The position numbers and the translations under genes were made by a program. Positions 56,558-64,000 of a stretch of DNA of 64,000 bases are shown in pieces. How positions within the stretch are numbered: the stretch's first letter is position 1; each line of letters begins with the position of its first letter. The notes under the pieces are model-generated. The model saw only the letters and a list, made by a program, of their open reading frames with translations. It was not told where the DNA came from and searched no databases. The stretch lies in contig NC_079206.1 in NCBI RefSeq assembly GCF_026745355.1, positions 40,696,307 to 40,760,306 of the forward strand, given 5' to 3'. This DNA is from Beta vulgaris subsp. vulgaris. Lineage: Eukaryota > Streptophyta > Magnoliopsida > Caryophyllales > Amaranthaceae.

Positions 56558-57751
56558 TTAGACATAAGTTGGCGGTGGCGTTGTGCAGCAAGGGTGTCAC
56601 TGGCACGTTGACGGGCCAAGATCTGTTGCCCCTGTTTCTTGAGATCATAGACTTCTTCTACCATCTTCAAACATCCTACACAAGCCTCCTTAGGCGTGAA
56701 TCCTCGAAATTATTTCTTGAGTAACTCACCATGCATCACACACAGATCCATCTTGCTGAGCATACCATCACTCATCTCATCACTACTAGTTACTCCCTTA
56801 GAATTTGGAGTTAACACATCAGACGCATCAAAGATCTTTGTTAGCCACAAACCGTAAGGATAATACAGAGAGGTGTGAGACAGATTTTTCATATGAAGGA
56901 CCATAATGAGACACTCCCCTCGGTTCTCAATGCGTGGAAGAACAGATTTTGTGACTAAGTTTCGAATGAGTTTAATTTGTTGTGGGCCGAAAGATGGGAC
57001 ACCGAAAAAATTTGGGCGTTGGGTAAGGGTTGACCAGATAAAGTTCGGCTGATTGTGACATTGTGAATCCCAGACAATAACGGCCACGATTGATGGGGTA
57101 AATCCGAAAAACCACTAGTGGGCACACCTAAAAGTTGACCCAGTTCAGCCACAGTCAATGATATCCCAACTTCATTAACAACAGTAGATACAACCAAATT
57201 CTCATCAATTGATAGGTTTTCGTAAAATTGGTGTATCTCAGATTCATAAAGCCCTTCATTATAATTCATTAATGACACCCATCCTTGAGATTGTAAAGCA
57301 TCCAACAAGAATTTAAATTCCGGCCGTGTTACCCAAGTGGTCAGGAAAACACGTCCGGACAAGAATTTGACCGGAGAACCTTTCGGCTTTTTAGAGGAAG
57401 ACTTACCAGAACTTGAGGCGTTCCGTTTTCGAGAGTGAGATGCATCGGAGGGAGTAGCAGCGGAAGTAGATTTGGACGCCGGAGAATGTGCAGATCTTGT
57501 AACTGGTTTAAGCGGTTTCGGAATGTTGGTAGGAGGGTTTTTCGTGGTGGGGTTTTTGAGGCGAAGGTTTTGAAACGGCGGACGGGTTTGGAGGTGGAAG
57601 GTGGAGGATTATTGGTTTTCGGTGGAGAAGAAGGTGGTGACGGCTGTGGGGGCTGTGGAGGAGGAGATGGTGGAGGGGAAGGTTGTGGGGGAGCCGGAGT
57701 TTTTGAAGATTTCCGGTAGACCTCCCGCCGAGCAACCATTTTTCGGCGCAT
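56558..57751 (-). pseudogene. Third ORF of SIRE copy 2 (plant transposon-protein domain)
   Basis: From 57751 the minus strand encodes a Pro-rich start (MVARREVYRKSSKTPAPPQ, then runs of PPSPP). A frameshift near 57530 follows, then a Ser/Lys stretch and a globular domain: RVFLTTWVTRPEFKFLLDAL, VSLMNYNEGLYESEIHQFYE, GISLTVAELGQLLGVPTSGF. A second frame change occurs near 57070, then QQIKLIRNLVTKSVLPRIEN and HTSLYYPYGLWLTKIF. A stop at 56710 precedes a further helical tail (KKQGQQILARQRASDTLAAQ). The domain resembles the putative plant transposon protein (PF20167-like) often found in additional ORFs. In SIRE relatives the ORF in this position has been called envelope-like, but no membrane segment is visible here. 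Function unknown. Confidence 0.6.
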
Positions 57752-58166
57752 TGTGAGGATTTTTTGGTTATGGAGGAGGAAGGGAGGTGAAGTGATTTTT
57801 AGGGTTTGAGGAGGTTTGAATGAGCCGGTTATTTGGAGAGAGAGGGAGAGGTGTTTAGGTGTTGTTCAAGTCCACTATGCCCTTCTAAAGCCTTGCACTT
57901 AATTTTTTCTTAAAAAAAATTTCAAAACCATTTTTCGAAAATTTTGAAGTTTTAACAAAGCAGCATCAATGGAGATTTTCTAAAACATGATACTTTTGAT
58001 GGAGTTCCTCATGGAATTTTTTCTGAAGCAACTTAGGTGTTAGTTATCAGGACAGCATCAATAGCCTTTTCAGGAGTCTTGGATTAAATCAAAAATCTGA
58101 CTTAGTATAGATATAATCTTTCGAACTCTTGAGCATGTAAAAGGATCAAAGAAGCACATGGATCAA
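57752..58166 (-). other. Spacer between pol and third ORF
   Basis: No ORF. The purine-rich patch GAGAGAGAGGGAGAGG near 57837 is a CT-rich tract on the minus strand just upstream of the third ORF. Confidence 0.5.
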
Positions 58167-58964
58167 CTAAGCACTAGAAATCAATCCCAAGGCTAATCTA
58201 AGTTTTTCAAATCTTTCACGAGCAAGTGGTTTAGTGAAAATATCAGCTATTTGGTCTTCAGTACAAATAAATTCAAGGGCTATGTTACCTTTTTCTACAT
58301 GATCACGTAAAAAATGATATATGATTTCTATATGCTTTGTACGTGAATGTTGAACAGGATTTTTTGAGATGTTTATGGCACTTGTGTTGTCACACATAAT
58401 GGGCACATTATCAATCATAACACCAAAGTCTCGAAGTTGTTGTCTTACCCATAATACATGTGCACAACAAGATGCGGCTGCAACATATTCAGCTTCTGCA
58501 GTGGAAAGAGCCACCAAATTTTGCTTTTTGGAAGCCCATCAGATTAAGCAAGGTCCTAAGAAGGTGGCTGTTCCAGAGGTACCTTTTATATCTACTAAAA
58601 ATCCTGCATAATCTGCGTCAGAAAAACCAATCAAGTCAAAGTTTCCTCCTTTATGATACCATAGATATAAGTTATTCGTGCCTCTTAAGCATCTAAGTAT
58701 TCGTTTGACAGCTTTGAAGTGAGATTCCTTTGGACATGATTGAAATCTGGCGCAGAGACATACACTGTGAAGAATATCTGGTCGACTGGAGGTTAAATAG
58801 AGAAGAGAGCCTATCATACCTCTGTAGATTGTTTCATCTGCTTTCTTATCATTTTCGTCCAGATCTAACTTAAGTGCAGTAGGTACAGGTGTAGGATAAG
58901 TCTTTGAATCTTCCATACCGTACTTCTTCAATAGCTCCTTCACATATTTCTGTTGATGTATCAT
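58167..58964 (-). pseudogene. Ty1-copia RNase H and RT C-terminus (SIRE copy 2)
   Basis: The minus strand reads MIHQQKYVKELLKKYGMEDS, YRGMIGSLLYLTSSRPDILH and GFSDADYAGFLVD, then a stop at about 58540 (GPCLI-stop-WASKKQN). It continues VALSTAEAEYVAAASCCAHV, MCDNTSAINISKNPVQHSRT, KHIEIIYHFLRDHV and DIFTKPLARERFEKLR, ending at 58167. Asp in SDADYAG, Glu in AEAEY and Asp in CDNTSA are kept, so the RNase H active site is preserved. One stop separates the two parts. Confidence 0.88.
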
Positions 58965-58979
58965 GATGCCATTTTCCAG

Positions 58980-59800
58980 TTGCTTGATCTGTAAACCTAG
59001 GAAGAAACTTTATTCTCCCATCATAGACATTTCAAATTCACTTTTCATTAGTTCAACAAAATTATGACATAATAATTATGTAGTTGCCCCAAAAATAATA
59101 TCATCAACATAAATTTGGACAACTAACAATTCTTCCCCCTTAATTTTCAGAAACAATGTCCTATCTACTGAACCTCGTTTAAAACCATTTTCCATTAAAA
59201 AGATAGATAAACGTTCATACCAAGCTCTAGGAGCTTACTTTAAACCATAAAGAGCTTTATCGAGTTTGTAAACATGATTAGGAAAATTTTGATCAATAAA
59301 GCCAGGAGGTTGTTTGACATACACTGTTTCCTTTAAGTACCCGTTCAAGAAGGTAGTTTTGACATCCATTTGAAAAAGTTTAATATTTTTAAAAGCTGCA
59401 AAGGATATCAAAATTCGAATAGCTTCTAAACAGGCCACAGGGGCAAAAGTCACATCATAATAAATTCTCTCTTGTTGATTAAAACCTTGGCACACTAATC
59501 TGGCTTTATTTCGAACAATCATCCCACTATCATCTAGTTTGTTTCTAAAAACCCATTTTATTCCAATTACTGATTGATGAGTGGGACGAGGTTCTAAATG
59601 CCAAACTTCGTTCCTTTTGAATTGATTCAGCTCATCCTGCATAGCTAAAATCCAATCAGGGTCAGTCAATGCAATTTTATACTTAGTCGGTTCTATTTCA
59701 GATATAAAAGCATTGAAAGCACAAAAATTATGAAGCGATGAGCGAGTTTGAACTCCCTTTGATATGTCCGTGAGTATTAGGTCAGTAGGGTGTGATCCTT
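58980..59800 (-). pseudogene. Ty1-copia reverse transcriptase (SIRE copy 2)
   Basis: The minus strand encodes WILAMQDELNQFKRNEVWHL, GIKWVFRNKLDDSG, ARLVCQGFNQQE, FQMDVKTTFLNGYLKETVYV, KQPPGF and KALYGLK. A stop follows near 59234, then APRAWYERL and YVDDIIFGATT with the YVDD catalytic pair. Another stop follows and the frame reaches FFLGLQIKQLENG. In the first motif LNGYL is intact but the common DVKSAFLNG reads DVKTTFLNG. At least three stops; not functional. The variable linker before it (59777-59920) is cut by the hAT element. Confidence 0.88.
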
Positions 59801-59912
59801 GATGTTTCCACTTCTTCGGAGTGATATTGCGTTCTGTAGCTCAGTGCCATGCTCTGAGCGTTCATTATTGTTTTCGCTTCCTTCAGATTCTGTTGGTTCT
59901 GCCAACACTTCT

Positions 59913-59920
59913 TCTTCAGC
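59913..59920. repeat. hAT target-site duplication, left copy
   Basis: TCTTCAGC here and ACTTCAGC at 60599-60606: seven of eight bases match, and removing the insert restores a Glu-rich frame (SETAE/EEVLAEP). Confidence 0.7.
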
Positions 59921-60598
59921 TAGAGATGGCCAACAGTGCGGGCCAATCCAGCCCACCTCGTGGGCCGTGTGGGTCGGGCTCGCAAAATGCCCGGCCCAGC
60001 CCAGCTCGAACCGTGAAATTGGTGGGTGGGCCGTGGGCCAGATTTCTTGAGCCCAGCCCACCAAAGCCCACTACTAAAACCGCCCAGCACGGACCACGAA
60101 ACCGGTCCAGCCCAACCCATGAACCAGACCAGCCCACTCCAAGTTTTTATTGAACCAAAGTGTGTATATTTTAATCAAATTGTATATATTTTAATCAAAT
60201 TGTATATATTTTAATCAAATTGTATATATTTTAATCAAATTGCATATATTATTATTCAGTCAAATTTTAAAATATTGAAATTATTCATTAATTTTAATAA
60301 TTGTTATTTTTATTCATTCTAAAGATTTTATATAACAATAATGAATAATTTCAATGATTAAATAATTTTGAAAAAAATATTTCATGCCGGCCCGCCAGCC
60401 CACCAGACCCGCGAACCGCTTCTGGAACCGTGAAAACCGGTAACAGACCGGTGTGGGCCATGACTTTCAGCCCGCGAACCAGCCCACCCAACCCATGAAT
60501 TTCACGGTCCGGTCCTGGGCCGTGAAATCTCAGCCCAGCCCGCTCCAGCCCACGGTCCGGTCCGGTCCGCCCAGCCCGCACTTGTGGCCATCACTATG
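59921..60598. mobile_element. hAT-like MITE, 678 bp
   Basis: The ends are inverted: TAGAGATGGCCAACAGTGCG at 59921 and, reading inward from 60596 on the minus strand, TAGTGATGGCCACAAGTGCG. 8-bp flanking repeats (one mismatch) fit the hAT superfamily. Both arms are rich in GGGCCG/CCAGCCC words; the middle is AT-rich with 20-bp tandem repeats. No transposase. The ORFs on both strands (59799-60214, 60351-60581) are composition artefacts. Confidence 0.8.
60160..60250. repeat. 20-bp tandem repeat, four to five copies
   Basis: TGTATATATTTTAATCAAAT is repeated without gaps; the last copy diverges as TGCATATATTATT. Confidence 0.95.
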
Positions 60599-60606
60599 AC
60601 TTCAGC

Positions 60607-60990
60607 AGTTTCACTTACCCCTTCTGCATCTTTTTCACGCTCGTCGCAGTTGTTGTTTTGTTCTTCAGACTGTGCCATGCTCTGAGCCTCAGAACTTGTC
60701 TCAGTTTGTTTCTCAATGTGCTGGTTGTCTCGTGACTCTCTAAACAGTCCAATAGAGAAGTCTTCGTCATCATCTACCTGCACATCTTGTAAACTTTTAT
60801 CAGATTCATCAAATATGACATGGACACTCTCCTACATACGCATTGTTCTTTTGTTGTAAACTTTATATGCTCTGCTATAAGGAGAGTAACCAATGAACAC
60901 TGCTTCATCACTCCATGGATCAAACTTACCCAAATTATCCTTGCCATTCTTGTGAACATAACAAGTACATCCAAAACATCTTAAGTGAGA
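60607..60990 (-). pseudogene. Integrase C-terminus and acidic linker of SIRE copy 2
   Basis: The minus strand reads YVHKNGKDNLGKFDPWSDEA, VFIGYSPYSRAYKVYNKRTM, a stop, then SVHVIFDESDKSLQDVQVDD. This is the usual Ty1-copia end of integrase. A Glu/Gln-rich linker follows (RESRDNQHIEKQTETSSEAQ) up to the hAT insertion. Confidence 0.8.
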
Positions 60991-61875
60991 GGTATTTGGT
61001 TTCCTACTTTGATGAGTTCATATGGAGTTTTATTCAAGGTGGATCGTACTTTAGTTCTGGTATATATATATAGCATGCAGTACTTACTGCCTCGGCCCAA
61101 AAGCTTCTAGGTAAGCCACTATGTAAAAGCGTGGTTCGAGACGATTCATCCTTTCTACAACTCCCTTCTGTTGTGGTGTTCTTGGTGCAGAGAAATTACG
61201 ATCAATTCCATTGTCATTGCAAAATTTCTCGAAATCTGTATTTTCAAACTCAGTGCCATGATCAGTACGGACAGATAGCAGTTTACAATTTGTTTGATTT
61301 TGAACTTTTCGAATGTGAAAAAGAAATACATCAAATGTTTCATCTTTCCCACCAATGAATAAAGTCCAAACAAATCTCAAAAAATCATCGACAAGTACTA
61401 ACACATATTTGTTACTACCTCTACTCCTTACACGCATTGGACCACCAAGATCCATGTGAATTCATTCCAAGGGTTTAGAGGTGCCAACAAATGTTTTTGA
61501 CTTAAAAGACGATCGAACATGTTTGCATCTAGCACATGCATTACAAATTGCTTCCCAATCAAAGTTTATGGATGGTAGGCCATCTACTAAATCCATTTTT
61601 CTCAATTTGTTAAGCAGTCTAGCACTAACATGTCCATGTCTTTTATGCCAAAGTAGTGGATTATCTTGTAGAGCACTCACGCATGAGATTTTCTCGTTAG
61701 GTAAGGTATCTAAACAGATTATATAAACATTATTTAATCTCTTACCTTCCAATATTAATTCCCTAGTTTCCTCATTCAAGATTTTGCACAAATTTGCATG
61801 AAATTCAACAACATTACCTTTATCACACAATTGTGATATGCTTAATAAGTTGTGTTTCAGTCCATTTACCAGCAT
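60991..61875 (-). pseudogene. Ty1-copia integrase (zinc-binding and core), SIRE copy 2
   Basis: From 61875 the minus strand has LVNGLKHNLLSISQLCDKGN (end of protease/GAG-pre-integrase), LLWHKRHGHVSARLLNKLRK with the two His, and CNACARCKHVRSSF with the Cys pair. A stop at 61462 precedes IHMDLGGPMRVRSRGSNKYV (first Asp), LVLVDDFLRFVWTLF, LLSVRTDHGTEFENTDFEKF (second Asp) and PQQKGVVERMNR (Glu). The DDE triad is intact. After VERMNR the frame shifts (RLEPRFYIVAYLEAFG). Region 60991-61083 is a degraded connection to the C-terminus. Confidence 0.9.
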
Positions 61876-62077
61876 AACATTCTCGATGGAGTGTGTTAAA
61901 GATTTGCCGACGTTGCCTATTCCAATGATCTCTCCCTTTTTGTTGTCGCCATATGTAACACACCCTCCATTGTGGGCTCTAGTGAGAGGAATTGTGATTT
62001 GTCACCAGTCATGTGTCTTGAGCAACCACTGTCGAGATACCATAGGTTGCTTCCTCTCACGTTTACCTGCACAGGAA
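61876..62077 (-). pseudogene. Ty1-copia protease (SIRE copy 2)
   Basis: The minus strand carries VNVRGSNLWYLDSGCSRHMT followed by GDKSQFLSL. DSG is the aspartic protease active site and CSRHMTG is typical of copia proteases. The frame is disturbed between here and the integrase ORF. Confidence 0.8.
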
Positions 62078-62767
62078 TCACTTGTTAGTTTTAGGAACCC
62101 ATATTTGCTTGGGTCCCTTTTTCTTACGTTGAGCATCTAGAATGTCTTTCCTAACCCAGATTTGAGTAACATGTTTGATATTCTTTGCAATTTGATTTTT
62201 CTTTTTGTTACAGTCGTCAATTAGGTGACCATTGTTACCACAAAAATTGCAAATTAGATATTCAGGAAGGCCCACGTATTTTCTCTTTCGAAAGTCTCTT
62301 TCGAAGGTTCTGGCACTGAGCCTGGCACTGGGTTGCTGGTCAGTATATCCTAATCCAGTTTTGTTCATGTTGTTTGTGGTGCAAGCTAAGTAATTTAGAG
62401 CATTCATCACATTAATCCATTTTTCGTGCATCTTTCGAGCAATAGAAAGTTGTGATTCCAAATATTCAACTGAGGTATTCAAATCACTACTTCTTTTTCG
62501 GGAAATCTCTAAGTCCTTTTTAACTTTATCCAGTTCTTCTCTTATCTTTTCATCACTAGGCAACATGAGTGGAACAATTCTAGATTGTTGTCTTGAGTTC
62601 TTAAGTTCATTCAACTCGTGATTTAATTTTTCAATTTGTTCCTCAAGACTAGATTTTTCAGCTTTGAACTCAGTGACTGGCACTGAGCTATTTACGAGAT
62701 TATCAACTAGAGTCTTTTCTTGTTTTAGTGTGTTTATCTCTATGTCTTTCTCGTCAATCCTTTTCAT
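62078..62767 (-). pseudogene. SIRE gag C-terminal part: coiled coil and second zinc knuckle
   Basis: A 229-residue open frame. Residues 1-125 are a heptad-rich coiled coil (SSLEEQIEKLNHELNELKNS, EELDKVKKDLEISRKRSSDL). Then a short KWINVMNALNYLAC segment, then a zinc knuckle CNFCGNNGHLIDDC (Cx2Cx4Hx4C), then a basic tail (AQRKKKGPKQIWVPKTNK). A coiled coil with a second knuckle is typical of SIRE-lineage gag. A linker of repeated GGCACTGAG words (62310-62332) lies before the knuckle. A stop near 62795 separates it from the preceding frame. Confidence 0.85.
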
Positions 62768-63445
62768 TAGAGTTTTGTTTTCTTTTAGTAAATCCTTATA
62801 TTATGTTTCTAATCCAATTTTTAGCCTGGTCAAGTTTTTTATTTCCTTTTTCATGATATCAAAATTATCATTCATGTTTTGACAATCATCAATTACGTTT
62901 CCAAGCAATGTGACAAGCTGACTTTTTGAAAGAAGATGAATTGAAGGTTGTAAAGAAGTTAGACTTACCTCACTGTCTTCTACCTCTTCAAGAGGGTTCG
63001 AACTTTTATCCATCAAGCATAGATGTGAGTCGTCAGTGCTTAGTGCCGTCTTCAGAGTTATCTGTACAACATTCAGACATAATTTTGCCTCGTGGCACTG
63101 TGCCTGGCACTGATCTTCGTCAGAATCCGAGTCTCCCCAGACTGTCGCGATAATGGCTTTCTTGTACTCTTTTTTCGACTGCCACCATTTTTCTTTAGGC
63201 TTTTCTTCATCCCACAAAGAGCATTCTTTAATCCTGTGATCATACTCATCACAATTGAAACAACCAGAGTTAGTAGCACTTTTCTTAGGGTTAGAAGTAG
63301 TGCCTTTACCTTTGGAGTTTCCACTTCTCCTGAAGTTGTTACTCCTATTCTTTTTCAAGAAATTTTATAACTTTTTTGTTAGAAACGCTACTTCTTCATC
63401 ACTATCACTATTGTCCATTTCTACTTCAGTTTTTAAGGCCAATCC
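62768..63445 (-). pseudogene. SIRE gag middle part with first zinc knuckle
   Basis: The minus strand encodes KKNRSNNFRRSGNSKGKGTT, CFNCDEYDHRIKEC (Cx2Cx4Hx4C knuckle), KPKEKWWQSKKEYKKA, ATVWGDSDSDEDQCQAQCHE and DDSHLCLMDK, then a helical segment to 62801. Stops near 63365 and 63445 break the link to the N-terminal part. It is parallel to the remnant at 17479-17751 of SIRE copy 1. Confidence 0.85.
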
Positions 63446-64000
63446 TTAATTCTTTGGTTCACTTGATTTAGAGTCTAAAACAAGTTCATGAGTCATTAAA
63501 GAACCAATGAGTTGTTCTAGTGAGAGTTTTGTTAGATCTTTAGCCTCTTGAATAGCAGTTATTTTGGGAAGCCATTTATTAGTCAAACTTCTTAACACTT
63601 TTCTAACTAAATCTTCAGAAGAATAGATTTTTCCTAAGGATCTTAGTTCATTAGTTATTAGTGTGAATCTGGTAAACATATCTTTAATAGATTCGTCCCT
63701 ATTCATTGTGAACAATTCATATTGTTGGACTAGTAAATCTATCCTAGACTGTTTTACCTCATTTGTACCTTCATGGGCCAACTCCAGTGTGTCCCAGATT
63801 TCCTTAGCAGTAGTACATGCCGAGATTATTGAATATTCATAAGGTCCAATTCCAGATTGGAGAATACTCATTGCTTTGTAATTCTTATCGGCTTTTCCAT
63901 AGTCAACATAATTGTACTGATCTTTCTCCTTGTCGATCAGCTTTCCTTCAGCATCTTTGACTTGAATAGGGAGAGCTCCAGTCTTTATGATTCTCCAGCT
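63446..64000 (-). pseudogene. SIRE gag N-terminal part (UBN2-type), cut by window end
   Basis: The frame is open from the right edge of the window (SWRIIKTGALPIQVKDAEGK) through YVDYGKADKNYKAMSILQSG, ACTTAKEIWDTLELAHEGTN, VQQYELFTMNRDESIKDMFT and KVLRSLTNKWLPKITAIQEA to 63446. This is the capsid-like UBN2/PF14223 fold of copia gag. The start codon lies beyond 64000. Confidence 0.88.

Noticed and set aside
61249..61260. Another CTCAGTGCCATG copy in the SIRE motif family
   Set aside because: It falls on the conserved integrase residues DHGTEF, which dictate these codons.

Overview
The window is a stack of nested transposable elements from a plant nuclear genome. The LTR-retrotransposon lineages (Tat, Athila and Tekay/Del-type Ty3-gypsy; SIRE-type Ty1-copia), the CACTA, hAT and Helitron insertions and the AT-rich sequence with short GT-AG introns point to an angiosperm, probably a eudicot. 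The species cannot be read from the sequence. I see no ordinary host gene, no rRNA and no functional tRNA. Almost every coding remnant is mobile-element derived, and most are broken by stops or frameshifts.

Layout. 1-2060: a minus-strand spliced ORF of the Tat 'additional ORF' type, with a possible LTR behind it. 2133-2652: two 256-bp tandem units. 3279-4097: a foldback element. 4499-14833: a rearranged Tat element (aORF on +, RNase H and integrase on -, then an LTR on + joined in inverted orientation). It is split at 8126-13051 by a complete but coding-free Tekay/Del-type element with 5-bp TSDs. 14844-17792: the 3' end of a SIRE-type copia on the minus strand. 17793-38037: a minus-strand chromovirus whose 3' LTR is blown apart by a 2.9-kb CACTA element (18186-21131) and by a chromovirus solo LTR (21475-33093). 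The solo LTR is itself split by an Athila-type element (23366-32514). The chromovirus integrase is split by a second CACTA-like element (36332-37571). 38037-40332: LTR and LINE fragments. 40333-42784: a second Tat copy (LTR, antisense promoter, aORF). 42785-64000: a second SIRE-type element on the minus strand, running off the window. Its 3' LTR holds a non-autonomous Athila-type element (42977-54780), one LTR of which holds a 4.8-kb Helitron (48598-53423). Its pol holds a hAT-like element (59921-60598).

How the parts relate. Several insertions are proved inside the window by target-site duplications (TGACC, ATGTA, CATTT, ATCTC, AAC) or by an uninterrupted paralogous copy: the 38.4-kb LTR copy shows the CACTA empty site, and the 43.1-kb LTR shows the Helitron empty site. 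This gives a relative chronology: Tat, then SIRE, then Athila, then Helitron on the right; chromovirus, then solo-LTR parent, then Athila on the left.

Most unusual points: an antisense promoter for the Tat aORF conserved in two copies; three LTR elements that keep ends and priming sites but have lost pol; a PBS/LTR-end fragment spliced into an Athila protease gene; a recurring CAGTGCC/GGCACTG motif through the LTR and variable coding spacers of one SIRE element; an array of hairpins in a CACTA-like element; and an RPA1-like gene with introns inside the Helitron.
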